DNA of 64,000 bases from Neolewinella aquimaris. Lineage in GTDB: Bacteria; Bacteroidota; Bacteroidia; Chitinophagales; Saprospiraceae. The position numbers were made by a program, and so were the translations under genes. The notes beneath the pieces were generated by a model that had not been told where the DNA came from, searched no databases, and worked only from the letters and a program-made list of their open reading frames with translations. Shown piece by piece: positions 41,401-49,838 of the stretch. Numbering within the stretch: position 1 is the stretch's first letter; every line of letters begins with the position of its first letter. The stretch is from contig NZ_JACIFF010000001.1 of the NCBI RefSeq assembly GCF_014197245.1, positions 186,001-250,000 on the forward strand. The letters run 5' to 3'.

Positions 41401-41808
41401 ATCTTCGGCAAGGAGGCGTTGGACAATTCGCTGTATTACGCCGCTACCGAACTCAGGTCGCTGGTGCTCATGAACCAAGGACCCGACAGCCTGGAGGTGA
41501 GGTACCTGCCCGCCGCCGCCCAGGAGACGCCCGTTCGGGCCATACTTGCCGACGACGTGGATGGAGACGGGGACCCAGACCTGATCCTCGGCGGTAACTT
41601 TTACTACGTCAAGCCGGAAATCGGGCGCTTCGATGCCGGGCGGGGCCTGTTGCTCGAAAACGACGGGACCGGCCGGTTTACCGCTGTCCGGGCGGAGCGG
41701 AGTGGCATCAACGTTGCGGGTGAGGTCCGGGGGATTGCCCGGCTATCCGGAGGGCGCTACGTGCTGGCCCGCAACAATGCCGCTCCGGTGATTCTACAGA
41801 AGCGATGA
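38497..41808 (+). CDS. FG-GAP/VCBS-repeat lipoprotein with ASPIC/UnbV domain, copy 2
   Basis: 1103 residues, paralogous to the first gene of the operon across its full length. The lipobox is LITGC after a hydrophobic stretch. It has N-terminal blades (ALGDVNNDGLTDIYLSGN, FFDYDRDGDLDFYLLNN, GDVDRDGWPDIFVSND), the UnbV module (PMRGFESSMQYRLHFGLG, IEWPDG), and C-terminal blades (CFDADGDGDLDLYVASGSSE, DDVDGDGDPDLILGGNFY). Both copies share LVKQMPGLRKKYLKY-type and NRYQ(L/Y)-type stretches, evidence of duplication. It starts one base inside the preceding stop. Confidence 0.88.
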   Translation: MSSRPTTLFLAGTLVLGLITGCNDSRVADNAPPWDGKTLFEALPPAVSGVEFANTLDFDEDFNIYTYRNFYNGGGVALGDVNNDGLTDIYLSGNRVPNRLFLNRGDMTFDDVTERASVGGKAAWSTGVTMADVNADGWLDIYVCNSGDIDGDNRRNELYINNQDGTFTEAADAYGLANEGLSTHGVFFDYDRDGDLDFYLLNNSYQAIGSFNLEKNERPKRDSVGGDRLYENRDGYFHDVSERAGIYGSIIGFGLGVTVGDVDRDGWPDIFVSNDFFERDYLYMNNRDGTFRETLTDAMSSISAASMGADLADIDNDGYSELFVTEMLPASNRRMKEATTFENWNRYQYNLKNDYFHQFTRNVLQRNNGDGTFTEIGRLSGVEATDWSWGALIFDMDNDGYKDLYVANGIYQDLTNRDFLDYIADEEFKQKVTESGKVDFELLVGAIPSNPVRNFAFRNLGPEADFRFENAAAEWGLDLEGFTNGSAYADLDNDGDLDLVINNTNAAALVYRNHSAGNHYLQLEFRVGGGNPFGVGTKATVVSGDRQFYLEFMPMRGFESSMQYRLHFGLGQIDHIDRIDIEWPDGERSSVVSPAVDQLLTIARDQTGSRPASPKPQSPPTPITTVAAADYGIDFQHRENRYSDFDRDPLTYFMLSADGPALCSGDLNGDGKADMYIGGARDQAGALYLSRGEGFERTAGPLFEADRTAEDVACACFDADGDGDLDLYVASGSSEFGAASSALLDRLYLNERGSWRKSPQVLPTGKQTVVSSTVAPHDFDGDGDVDVFVGGRIRPGLYGVPTDSYLLVNDGKGIFRERSLEVGMVTAAGWVDVSGDGRKELLVVGEYLAPRAFTVTAEEFIEVSLPGVNTLTGWYTALTIADLDGDGREDIILGNHGLNSRFRATPESPVMMHVNDFDGNGTAEQLVSTYEDGKAYPTALLHDLVKQMPGLRKKYLKYAEFGDKTMEDIFGKEALDNSLYYAATELRSLVLMNQGPDSLEVRYLPAAAQETPVRAILADDVDGDGDPDLILGGNFYYVKPEIGRFDAGRGLLLENDGTGRFTAVRAERSGINVAGEVRGIARLSGGRYVLARNNAAPVILQKR

Positions 41809-44522
41809 ACGCCGTCTTGCGCACCATACCCGCCCTGCTTTGCGCCACCTTGCTCTGCACCTGCGACCCCGCCCCGGAGGCAAAGCTGTTTGTGGAACGC
41901 GGGCAAACCGGAGTCACGAGTGCCAACCTGCTGGCGCCCACCGAATCGCTCAACATCGTGGAGTACCTGTACTACTACAATGGCGGAGGAGTGGCGGCCA
42001 CCGACATCAGCGGCGACGGATTACCCGACCTGTACTTCACAAACAATCAGGCACCTAACCGCTACTACATCAACGAAGGCAACTGGCACTTCCGCGACGC
42101 AACCGACGTGGGCGGGGTCGCAGGAGCAATGAACTGGTCGACCGGAGTGAGCGTCACCGACATCAATGCCGACGGGCTACCCGACATCTACGTCTGCAAC
42201 GTGGGGGGCTACGGAGAGCTGACCGGTCGGAACGAACTCTTCGTGCAACAATCCGGCGGAACCTTTACGGAACAAGCGGCGGCTTACGGGCTGGATTTCA
42301 GTGGATTCAATACCCAGGCCTACTGGTTTGATTTCGACCGGGACGGAGACGATGACCTGTATCTACTGCGGCACTCGGTCCATAACGACGCCACCTACGG
42401 AGAGGCAACCGAACGCACCCAAGCAGATTCTCTGGCCGGTGACCGCCTGCTCCGCAACAATGGTGGACGGTTTGCCGACGTGACCGGGGAGATGGGCATT
42501 TACTCGTCCAAAATAGGCTACGGACTTAGCGCCGCGATCGGCGACTTTGACCGCAACGGCTATCCCGACGTGTACGTCTGCAACGACTTTTCGGAGAACG
42601 ACTACCTCTACCTCAACCGGGACGGGAACGGTTTCGACGAGCGCATCCGGGAACGCACGGGCCATACCTCCAACTTCAGCATGGGCAGCGACGTTGGCGA
42701 CCTGGATCGGGACGGCTGGCCGGACATCGTGAGCCTGGATATGCGACCGGGAGACGAGCGGATCCTGAAATCTACCGCCAGTGCGGATGCCTACAATGTG
42801 TACCGGATCAAGCGTAGATCGGGTTACTACGACCAACTGCCCCGCAACAACGTGCAGTGGAACCGGGGGCGGGGCCACTTTTCTGAAATCGGCGAGCTTT
42901 CGGGGCTGGCGGCGACCGACTGGAGCTGGTCGGTGCTACTGGAGGACTTCGACCTGGATGGTCACCCGGAGGTATTCGTGGCCAACGGCATCGAACGGCG
43001 GCCGAACGACCTGGATTACCTTAAGTTTATCAGTTCCTCCCTGGCGCGATCGGCGAGCAACCTGGCCGTGGTGGATCAGATGCCCACCGGGCACGTCGCC
43101 AATCAATTGTTCGTACGGACCGGTTCGCTTACTTACCGGGAAGCGGACTGGGGGCTGGGCTACGTGGGCAGTTCCACCGGTGCCGCGACGGCCGATCTGG
43201 ACGGGGACGGCGACCTTGATCTGGTGGTCAACAACGTCAATGCCCCCGCAATGCTGTACGAAAATACCTTTCTGGGGCAGACGACTTTTCTCGATCCGGT
43301 AGCTCTCGAAGGACACCCCGGAGCGAAGCTTGTTCCGATGATCCGGGCGGATACCCTCGTCGGCCTACGCATCATTGATTCCCTTCTCGAACGCGGACAG
43401 GCGTGGTACGAATTTTTATACGCGGATGGGAGTCGTAGTGCCGTGGAGCGGCGGGTGCAGCGGGGCTTTCTGTCGCAGTCCGCTCCGGTATTCACCCTGG
43501 GCGTAGCCGGAAAATTGGGGCTTCCCGTCGGCTTGCTGCGGTATGCGGGTGACGGGAGTGTGGCGGAAGAATTTGAGTTGACCCTATCAGATAAGCAACT
43601 GAAGATCAAACAGGGAGCTGCGGTACGCCCCGCAGCCGAGGTCACGTATGAGGTTACTGCGTCCGACTCCGTAGACTACTGGCCGGACCGGTCCGCCAGC
43701 TTTGATCGGGAACCACTCCAGCCCTTTGCCGGCGCTACCGTGGGGGACAGTACGCTGATCCTAGACTTACCCGATGGCACACGCATCACCGGCGGCATGT
43801 GGCAGCCGCTGCGCTTCGGTACCCGTACTGACGGGGTGTGGCACTACGAAAGCATTCCGGGTACCGAGGGCTGGTGGCAATCCTTTACTCCAATACAAGT
43901 GGATGGGCGTACCGAAATTATCGCCGGCAACTGGGGGCTCAACAGCTCACTGGGATCGCCCACCTCCGCTGAGCCGTTGCGGCTCTATCTCGAAGACATC
44001 GATGGAAACGGCCGACCCGATCCCCTCATCACCTACGTGTGGAACGGAAGCGAATACACCCTGGCCGACAAGGACGAACTGGCCCGTCAGTTATCCGGAT
44101 GGCGGAGGAATAACCTGAGCTATAGCGATTTCAGCCGACGCTCATTCCGGGAGAATTTTCCCGATCTCGGTCCCCCGCACCGCACCGCGGCCACCCTGGC
44201 CCACGCGCGATTGCAACGGATGGAGGACGGCAGCTGGCGGGTAACTCCACTGCCCGCTGAGGCTCAGGTCACGACCCTAAATGCGGCGGTGTCTACCCCC
44301 GCGGGAATCCTACTGGGCGGCAACCGGCTCGAGGTGCTCCCACGGGTGGGCCGACAGGATGCGGCCGCCCTGCAGCTACTGCTGCCCGACGGGCGTACCG
44401 TATTCATCGATCTTGGAGGCTCACGTAACCGGGAGGAAGTCACAGCCATCACTGCGGTGGGCCCGGACCGGTGGCTGATTTCTCTGCGCAATCAGCCGGG
44501 CGTAGTGGTTACATTGCCGTAA
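41805..44522 (+). CDS. FG-GAP/VCBS-repeat lipoprotein, shorter divergent copy 3
   Basis: 905 residues. The signal peptide ends in LLCTC, a lipobox. N-terminal FG-GAP blades are well kept (ATDISGDGLPDLYFTNNQ, SVTDINADGLPDIYVCN, LDGDGDLDLVVNNV). The UnbV region is eroded: the position of PMRGF holds GQAWYEFLYADG. Most of the C-terminal propeller (present in copies 1 and 2) is shortened, though the ending, with a GNWGLNSSLG stretch, is kept. It overlaps the previous stop by 4 bp and is last in the operon. The reduced UnbV module suggests specialisation within the set. Confidence 0.85.
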   Translation: MNAVLRTIPALLCATLLCTCDPAPEAKLFVERGQTGVTSANLLAPTESLNIVEYLYYYNGGGVAATDISGDGLPDLYFTNNQAPNRYYINEGNWHFRDATDVGGVAGAMNWSTGVSVTDINADGLPDIYVCNVGGYGELTGRNELFVQQSGGTFTEQAAAYGLDFSGFNTQAYWFDFDRDGDDDLYLLRHSVHNDATYGEATERTQADSLAGDRLLRNNGGRFADVTGEMGIYSSKIGYGLSAAIGDFDRNGYPDVYVCNDFSENDYLYLNRDGNGFDERIRERTGHTSNFSMGSDVGDLDRDGWPDIVSLDMRPGDERILKSTASADAYNVYRIKRRSGYYDQLPRNNVQWNRGRGHFSEIGELSGLAATDWSWSVLLEDFDLDGHPEVFVANGIERRPNDLDYLKFISSSLARSASNLAVVDQMPTGHVANQLFVRTGSLTYREADWGLGYVGSSTGAATADLDGDGDLDLVVNNVNAPAMLYENTFLGQTTFLDPVALEGHPGAKLVPMIRADTLVGLRIIDSLLERGQAWYEFLYADGSRSAVERRVQRGFLSQSAPVFTLGVAGKLGLPVGLLRYAGDGSVAEEFELTLSDKQLKIKQGAAVRPAAEVTYEVTASDSVDYWPDRSASFDREPLQPFAGATVGDSTLILDLPDGTRITGGMWQPLRFGTRTDGVWHYESIPGTEGWWQSFTPIQVDGRTEIIAGNWGLNSSLGSPTSAEPLRLYLEDIDGNGRPDPLITYVWNGSEYTLADKDELARQLSGWRRNNLSYSDFSRRSFRENFPDLGPPHRTAATLAHARLQRMEDGSWRVTPLPAEAQVTTLNAAVSTPAGILLGGNRLEVLPRVGRQDAAALQLLLPDGRTVFIDLGGSRNREEVTAITAVGPDRWLISLRNQPGVVVTLP

Positions 44523-44527
44523 TTTCG
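44520..44527 (+). promoter_or_regulatory. -7 promoter-like element TAATTTCG before the MFS gene
   Basis: TAATTTCG fits TAnnTTCG and begins at the stop codon of FG-GAP copy 3. If used, the transcript would start about 10 nt before the ATC codon at 44545. Confidence 0.35.
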
Positions 44528-44544
44528 CGCCCAAATCGCCACCT

Positions 44545-45741
44545 ATCGAACGCTCCGCATCCCTCCTCCGCACCCGGATCGCCGTCGCCCTGGCCTTTTC
44601 GATCAACGGCTTCATTTACGCAAACTGGACGAGCCGGCTGCCGCGACTGCAGACGATGTACGACATCGATAACGGGGAGACGGGCTTCGTCCTGACGTCC
44701 CTCGCGGTGGGGGCCCTGCTGGCGATGCCTTTGGCGGGCTACCTCATCGTACGCAACGGCAGTCAGCAGTTGTCAATCGTTTCGACGCTGGTATTCATTC
44801 TTTCCGTACCGGCCATGGCGTACATGCCGGGGTACCTGGGGTTGCTGATCCTGATGCCGCTGATCGGTGTAGCGACCGGGGTGATGGACGTGGCCATCAA
44901 CGCCCAGTCGGTGGAGATCGAGCGCCTGTGGGGCAAGCCGATCACGAGTTCCTTCCACGCGTGTTTTTCCGGAGGTATGTTTCTGGGGGCGGGGACGGCG
45001 GCATTGTTCATCTACCTGGGGTTCGACCTGGGGCACCATTTGCTGGCGGTTTCGGTAATTGCCCTGCTGGTGGCCGCGGTTTCTTTGCCCTACTTCCTGC
45101 GCGACGACCCGGCTGCTGCGGTTGATTCGGGCGGTAACGGCTCCAAGTTCGGTCTGGCGATCATACTACTGGGCATCGCCTCCCTCTGCACCATGATCGG
45201 GGAGGGGGCAATGGCCGACTGGACACCCCTCTACATGACGCGGGTGACGGGGAGCGAAGAGGCTCTCGCGCCGATGGGGCAAGCTGCGTTTAGTGGCGCC
45301 ATGCTGGTGGGGCGGTCCGTGGGCGATTACGTACGCGCCCGTATCGGCTCCCTTTCCGTGGTACGCATCGGCGCATTTTTGTCCTTTCTCGGGGTAAGCG
45401 CCGCGATCCTCTTTCCGACACCGCTGGTGAGTATTCTCGGTTTCGGGCTTGTCGGTCTGGGCCTGGCCAATATCGTTCCGGTGATCTTCAGCGAGGCGAG
45501 CAAGGTGCCCGGGTTGCGGCCGGGAGTGGGCATTTCCTCGGTGAGTACGATCGGGTACTCTGCCTTCCTGTTCGGGCCGCCGCTGATCGGCTTCGTATCG
45601 GATTACCAAAATTCCTTGTTGCCGCAGGGCATGGCTTTCTTTCCGGGCGTGGAGGGCCTACGCGTAGGCCTGGGTCTGGTTGCGCTGTTGATGGCCGTGC
45701 TGCTGGGGCTAGCGGTTTTTTACCTGCGGGTGGACGACTAG
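44545..45741 (+). CDS. Major facilitator superfamily permease with no canonical start codon in view
   Basis: About 398 residues if started near 44545; the first ATG (44656) would remove transmembrane helix 1. The conserved first helix RIAVALAFSINGFIYANW and loop TSRLPRLQ are encoded upstream of that ATG in the same frame, and the frame is open back to 44506, but it holds no ATG, GTG or TTG before 44656. ATC at 44545 or CTG at 44590 are the only near-cognate candidates I see. Twelve helices follow. The loop after helix 2 and MDVAINAQSVEIER resemble the YbjJ/FucP-like branch of MFS. Substrate unknown. Exact start uncertain. Confidence 0.75.
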   Translation: MERSASLLRTRIAVALAFSINGFIYANWTSRLPRLQTMYDIDNGETGFVLTSLAVGALLAMPLAGYLIVRNGSQQLSIVSTLVFILSVPAMAYMPGYLGLLILMPLIGVATGVMDVAINAQSVEIERLWGKPITSSFHACFSGGMFLGAGTAALFIYLGFDLGHHLLAVSVIALLVAAVSLPYFLRDDPAAAVDSGGNGSKFGLAIILLGIASLCTMIGEGAMADWTPLYMTRVTGSEEALAPMGQAAFSGAMLVGRSVGDYVRARIGSLSVVRIGAFLSFLGVSAAILFPTPLVSILGFGLVGLGLANIVPVIFSEASKVPGLRPGVGISSVSTIGYSAFLFGPPLIGFVSDYQNSLLPQGMAFFPGVEGLRVGLGLVALLMAVLLGLAVFYLRVDD

Positions 45742-45821
45742 GGAGCACGCGGTGGGCGGGGCCGCGGGAGCCGTGAACGTGGGGTTGAGCGCTGTGCGGG
45801 TCCGGCTACCTTACTATTACA

Positions 45822-45829
45822 TACATTTG
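45822..45829 (+). promoter_or_regulatory. -7 promoter element TACATTTG before the STAS gene
   Basis: An exact TAnnTTTG match 29 nt before the ATG at 45859. Confidence 0.5.
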
Positions 45830-45858
45830 CGGCGGGGAACCCAAAAAATAATGCATCA

Positions 45859-46242
45859 ATGAAATTCAGTATTGACAAGCAGGAACGCTACAGCGTAATC
45901 AAGCCGGAGGAGGATAACCTCAACTCGGCCGTAGCGCCTCAGCTCAAATCGGAGTTCGTCATCCTGGCCAACGAGGGGATCAACAACTTGATCCTCGACC
46001 TGAGCGGGGTGAAGTACGTAGACTCCTCGGGCCTCAGCGCGATCCTTACGGCACGCCGGCTCTGGAGCAACCTGGGTACGTTCGTCGTCACCGGCGTAGA
46101 GCACAGCGCCGTAAAGCGGTTGGTAGAGATCAGCAAGGTCGACACCGTGCTGACCATCCTGCCTACTATGAGCGAAGCCATCGACTTTATTCTGATGGAG
46201 GAACTGCAACGCGATATGCAGGCCGAGCCGGGCGAAGACTAG
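45859..46242 (+). CDS. STAS-domain anti-sigma factor antagonist
   Basis: 127 residues of a single STAS domain (SpoIIAA/RsbV type). The phospho-acceptor loop VDSSGLSAIL holds the conserved Ser. Strands such as NNLILDLSGVKYVD and FVVTGVEHSAVKRL fit the fold. Partners in other bacteria are HPK-type anti-sigma kinases; none is encoded next to it. It lies 8 bp before rnz and is probably co-transcribed with it. Confidence 0.88.
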   Translation: MKFSIDKQERYSVIKPEEDNLNSAVAPQLKSEFVILANEGINNLILDLSGVKYVDSSGLSAILTARRLWSNLGTFVVTGVEHSAVKRLVEISKVDTVLTILPTMSEAIDFILMEELQRDMQAEPGED

Positions 46243-46250
46243 GATCGCGG

Positions 46251-47189
46251 GTGCGCTTCGAGGTATCTATTCTGGGTTCGAACGGAGCGGTGCCGCTGGC
46301 CGGACGCCACTCCTCCGCGCATTTTCTGTCTTCGGAGGCCACGGACGTGCTCATTGATTGCGGAGAAGGCACCCAGATGCGCCTGCAGGCGGCGGGCCAC
46401 GGACTGGGAAGGGTAGAGGTGATCCTGATCACTCACCTACACGGCGACCACTTTTTCGGACTTCCCGGCCTCATTACCAGCCTTGCCCTCACCGGCCGGA
46501 CCGCCCCGCTACGGATCGTGAGTCCGCCCGGTCTGCGCGAAAAGATTGCCCCCCTCCTCGAACTCGACCGCTGGCAACTGCCCTTCCCTCTTACGTTCGT
46601 GCCCCATGCCGCACGGGCATACGGTCTGCTGACGACAACGGGTGATCTGGAAATCTTCAGTTTTCCCCTCCGGCACCGCATTTCAACCAACGGCTACCTG
46701 GTACGCGAAAGGGCGCGGGAGCCCAATATTCTGAAGGAACAGGTACGCGCGCTCGCTATCCCGTGGCAGGAAATCGCGGACATCAAGGCCGGCGCCGACT
46801 ATACGACTCCGGACGGAAGGAGGGTGCCCAATGCGGAACTCCTTGCTCCCGCGTCCCCGCCGCGATCCTACGCCTACTGTTCCGACACCGTGTACTTTCC
46901 CGAACTGGCCAGCTACGTGAGGGGAGTGGACTTGCTGTACCACGAAGCAACTTTTCTACACGACATGGCCGAAGAGGCCCGGGAAAAGGGACACTCCACC
47001 GCGCACGAGGCTGCCGTAACCGCCCGCGCCGCGGGGGCCGGTACCCTGATTCTCGGTCACTTCAGCTCGCGCTATCCTCAGGTGAACGACCACGAAGCGG
47101 AGGCCCGGGCAATTTTTCCCCAATCCTATGCGGCCAGGGATTTATACCGCTACGGCGTGCCCCACGTGGGGCGGGACGCACAGAAGTGA
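46251..47189 (+). CDS. rnz: Ribonuclease Z
   Basis: 312 residues, the metallo-beta-lactamase-fold endonuclease that trims tRNA 3' trailers. Motif II is THLHGDHFFGLPGL (HxHxDH); the His of AHEAAVTARAAG and that of LILGHFSSRY are later zinc ligands. The opening EVSILGSNGAVP is typical. The start codon is GTG, 8 bp after the STAS gene. It is relevant that the two tRNAs in this window encode their CCA ends. Confidence 0.93.
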   Translation: MRFEVSILGSNGAVPLAGRHSSAHFLSSEATDVLIDCGEGTQMRLQAAGHGLGRVEVILITHLHGDHFFGLPGLITSLALTGRTAPLRIVSPPGLREKIAPLLELDRWQLPFPLTFVPHAARAYGLLTTTGDLEIFSFPLRHRISTNGYLVRERAREPNILKEQVRALAIPWQEIADIKAGADYTTPDGRRVPNAELLAPASPPRSYAYCSDTVYFPELASYVRGVDLLYHEATFLHDMAEEAREKGHSTAHEAAVTARAAGAGTLILGHFSSRYPQVNDHEAEARAIFPQSYAARDLYRYGVPHVGRDAQK

Positions 47190-47200
47190 AGGCAGTTCAG

Positions 47201-47208
47201 TACCTTGG
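47201..47208 (+). promoter_or_regulatory. -7 promoter-like element TACCTTGG
   Basis: TACCTTGG lies 8 nt before the ATG of the DUF1080 gene, giving a nearly leaderless transcript. Confidence 0.35.
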
Positions 47209-47216
47209 CCTAAACA

Positions 47217-47963
47217 ATGAAACCGACTATGCGCAACCTCTTTTTTATCTTTTTCGTCTGTCTGGCCGGCACCGCCGCCTGTCAAATTACCGACCCCAAA
47301 GCCACTGAATTCTACGAGCCCGTACCCCCGAAAGTCAAGCCCGGGGCCACCCTCGGTCAGCCGCCCGCCGACGCCATCGTACTGCTGGGAGAAGGAGCGG
47401 ACCTGAGCGAGTGGAAATCGACAAAGTCCGACGCTACCGCGGAATGGACCCAGGAGGGCGACGCCGTCGTAGTGAAGCCCGGGGCCGGAGACATCGTGAC
47501 CCGCCGCAAGTTTGGTGATATGCAATTGCACGTCGAGTGGCGCTCCCCCAGCGAACCGGACAAAGAAGGCCAGGGCCGCGGCAACAGTGGAATATTCCTT
47601 TCCAACCGCTACGAGGTGCAAGTGCTGGAAAGCGAAGGCAGCGACACCTACACCAACGGACAGGCCGGCTCCATCTACAAGCAGTCGCCGCCCCTGGTCA
47701 ATGCGCTCAAGCCCCAGGGCGAGTGGCAGACCTACGACATCATCTACGACGCTCCGGAATTCAATAAGGACGGCATGTTGGTTTGTCCCGGATACGTTAC
47801 CGTACTCATGAACGGCGTGGTGGTCCAAAACCACACTGAAATCAAGGGCACGACGGAATACATCGGACTGCCCCGCAACATTGCCCACGGCGACGATGTG
47901 ATCAAGCTGCAGGACCACGGCAACCTGGTGGCCTACCGCAACATCTGGGTGCGGGAGCTCTAG
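47217..47963 (+). CDS. DUF1080 (3-keto-disaccharide hydrolase-type) lipoprotein
   Basis: 248 residues. The N-terminus (RNLFFIFFVCLAGTAAC) is a likely lipoprotein signal, so the protein is probably periplasmic and membrane anchored. The DUF1080 concanavalin-like fold is recognisable from VLLGEGADLSEWKS, FGDMQLHVEWRSP, GNSGIFLSNRYEVQVLES and GEWQTYDIIYDAP. Members of this family hydrolyse 3-keto-glycosides or bind sugars. The start could be the ATG at 47217 or the one at 47229. It lies 26 bp before the DASS transporter gene on the same strand. Confidence 0.88.
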   Translation: MKPTMRNLFFIFFVCLAGTAACQITDPKATEFYEPVPPKVKPGATLGQPPADAIVLLGEGADLSEWKSTKSDATAEWTQEGDAVVVKPGAGDIVTRRKFGDMQLHVEWRSPSEPDKEGQGRGNSGIFLSNRYEVQVLESEGSDTYTNGQAGSIYKQSPPLVNALKPQGEWQTYDIIYDAPEFNKDGMLVCPGYVTVLMNGVVVQNHTEIKGTTEYIGLPRNIAHGDDVIKLQDHGNLVAYRNIWVREL

Positions 47964-47989
47964 CCCGGCCCGATCGCCGCCGCCGATAC

Positions 47990-49459
47990 ATGACCACCAA
48001 GCGCGTTGGACTACTGCTCGGTCCACTACTGTTCACGCTGATTCAGCTGTTCTTTCATCCCGCCGGACTGTCGGCGGGAGGCACCGCGCTGCTTGCCGCG
48101 ACGGCCTGGATGTCTACCTGGTGGATCACCGAAGCGGTCCCGATCGCCGTCACCGCCCTGCTGCCCATCATCCTGTTTCCGCTTACGGGCGGTATGGAAC
48201 TGGAGCCGACCACCGCCGCCTACGGTCACCGCTACGTCTTCCTGTTTCTGGGCGGCTTCCTCATCGCCATGGCCATCGAAAAGTGGAACCTGCACCGCCG
48301 TATCGCGCTGGGCATCATCGCCCTGATCGGAACGAACGTAAGGATGATCATCCTGGGGGCCATGACGGCCACCGCCCTGCTATCGATGTGGATCTCCAAT
48401 ACCGCGACTTCGGTCATGATGCTACCCATCGCAACCGCGATCGTAGCCCAGTTGCGCGACGATTCCAGCACCGAGATCGACGAGAACGATCAGTTCGGTA
48501 AGGCCTTCATGCTCGCCGTGGCCTACAGCGCTTCCATTGGTGGCATGGCCAGTCTGATCGGTACGCCCGTAAACTTGGTCTTTGCCGGGGTTGTGCGCGA
48601 GACCTACGGGGTGGAAATCAGCTTCGCCCAGTGGTTCATGATCGGGTTTCCCGTGTCGGTGGTCCTGTTGATCATGTGCTGGTGGTACCTCACCCGCGTC
48701 GCCTTCAGCTTCGACCGCAAAACCTTTACCGGGGGGCGGGAGGAAGTGCGCCGGCAGCAACGGTTGCTCGGGCCCATATCGCGGGAGGAAAAGAAGGTGC
48801 TCATCGTATTTGCCGTTACGGCACTGGCCTGGATCTTCCGCACCAGCGTACTGCAAAACTTCGTGCCCGGCCTTGATGATCCCATTATTGCCATGGTGGG
48901 TGGGGTTGCCCTGTTTATCGTGCCCGGTGACCGATACGATCGTCCTCTACTGGAGTGGTCGGAGGCCGTGCGCCTGCCCTGGGGCATTATTCTGCTACTG
49001 GGGGGAGGATTTGCGCTGGCGGCCGGTTTTTCGGATAGTGGATTGGCCGAGTACATCGGCAATACGCTGCGGGTACCCGAGGGGGTCGGCCTGCTCGTGG
49101 TTATTCTCATCATTACGGCCGCCGTAAATTTCCTTACCGAGATTACGAGCAACGTGGCTACGACCTCCATGCTCATGCCGGTATTCGCCGCCGCTGCCGT
49201 GCCGCTCGGTATTCACCCGTACGCCCTCATGGTGCCGATCACGCTTGCGGCTACCTGTGCCTTCATGCTTCCGGTGGCCACCCCGCCTAATGCCGTGGTG
49301 TTTGGGTCGGGCTATCTCTCGATCCCGGATATGGTGCGGGCGGGGCTGTGGCTCAACCTGCTTTCCATCGGGGTGATCGCCCTATTTTGTTACTACCTGC
49401 TTCCCCTGATTTGGGGCTACGATCCGGGGCACGTTCCCGACTGGGCGGTGCCGAATTAG
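47990..49459 (+). CDS. DASS/SLC13-family sodium:anion symporter
   Basis: 489 residues with about 11-12 membrane segments. The two hairpin signatures of the family are seen: WISNTATSVMMLPIATAI in the first half and LTEITSNVATTSMLMPVF in the second, which form the sodium and carboxylate sites. Also present are MAIEKWNLHRRIAL and SIGGMASLIGTPVNLVF. Members import dicarboxylates, citrate or sulfate with sodium; the substrate here is not decidable. It is last in the run before the tRNA genes. Confidence 0.9.
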   Translation: MTTKRVGLLLGPLLFTLIQLFFHPAGLSAGGTALLAATAWMSTWWITEAVPIAVTALLPIILFPLTGGMELEPTTAAYGHRYVFLFLGGFLIAMAIEKWNLHRRIALGIIALIGTNVRMIILGAMTATALLSMWISNTATSVMMLPIATAIVAQLRDDSSTEIDENDQFGKAFMLAVAYSASIGGMASLIGTPVNLVFAGVVRETYGVEISFAQWFMIGFPVSVVLLIMCWWYLTRVAFSFDRKTFTGGREEVRRQQRLLGPISREEKKVLIVFAVTALAWIFRTSVLQNFVPGLDDPIIAMVGGVALFIVPGDRYDRPLLEWSEAVRLPWGIILLLGGGFALAAGFSDSGLAEYIGNTLRVPEGVGLLVVILIITAAVNFLTEITSNVATTSMLMPVFAAAAVPLGIHPYALMVPITLAATCAFMLPVATPPNAVVFGSGYLSIPDMVRAGLWLNLLSIGVIALFCYYLLPLIWGYDPGHVPDWAVPN

Positions 49460-49596
49460 ATAAAGGGGGCCGGGGGTAAAAAAACTCCGGCAATGCTTTT
49501 GTAACCGAACTATCCAGCGTAAATTTGCGTCGCTTTAGCACCAACGGTACCGGCAGCAACTTATCGCCGCCGCGGCCCGTTGAGAGCAAAACACCC

Positions 49597-49687
49597 GGAG
49601 ACGTGGGTGAGTGGCTGAAACCACCGGTTTGCTAAATCGACGTACCCTTACCGGGTACCGCGGGTTCGAATCCCGCCGTCTCCGCCA
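49597..49687 (+). tRNA. tRNA-Ser (anticodon GCT)
   Basis: The acceptor stem GGAGACG pairs with CGTCTCC, with discriminator G and encoded CCA (49685-49687). The D-loop, a long class II variable arm (CGTACCCTTACCGGGTACCG) and the T-arm GCGGGTTCGAATCCCGC are clear. The anticodon loop TTGCTAA reads AGC/AGT codons. It directly abuts the next tRNA. Confidence 0.97.
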
Positions 49688-49765
49688 CGGGGCATAGCGC
49701 AGTCCGGTTAGCGTGCCTGCTTTGGGAGCAGGAGGCCCCAGGTTCGAATCCTGGTGCCCCGACCA
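49688..49765 (+). tRNA. tRNA-Pro (anticodon TGG)
   Basis: The acceptor CGGGGCA pairs with TGCCCCG, then A and encoded CCA (49763-49765). The anticodon stem CCTGC/GCAGG encloses TTTGGGA, giving TGG. The T-arm is CCAGGTTCGAATCCTGG. It starts at the base after the CCA of tRNA-Ser, so both come from one precursor. Confidence 0.97.
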
Positions 49766-49774
49766 GGAAGAGTG

Positions 49775-49812
49775 AGGGATGATCGCAGCAGCGGTCATCC
49801 CTTCCTTCTTTT
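49775..49812 (+). terminator. Terminator of the tRNA transcript
   Basis: AGGGATGATCGC pairs with GCGGTCATCCCT (12 bp, one G-U) around an AGCA loop, followed by TCCTTCTTTT. Confidence 0.8.
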
Positions 49813-49838
49813 CAGGAGGTTTCTCCGGCTCCGGCGGC

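Noticed and set aside
34545..44522. RNA-binding function for the UnbV-type proteins
   Set aside because: This label is often propagated in databases, but the sequences show lipoprotein signals and extracellular calcium-binding propeller blades and no RNA-binding motif.
49597..49765. tRNA-linked integration site (att) for a mobile element
   Set aside because: No integrase gene and no repeated tRNA 3' end were found on either side in the window.
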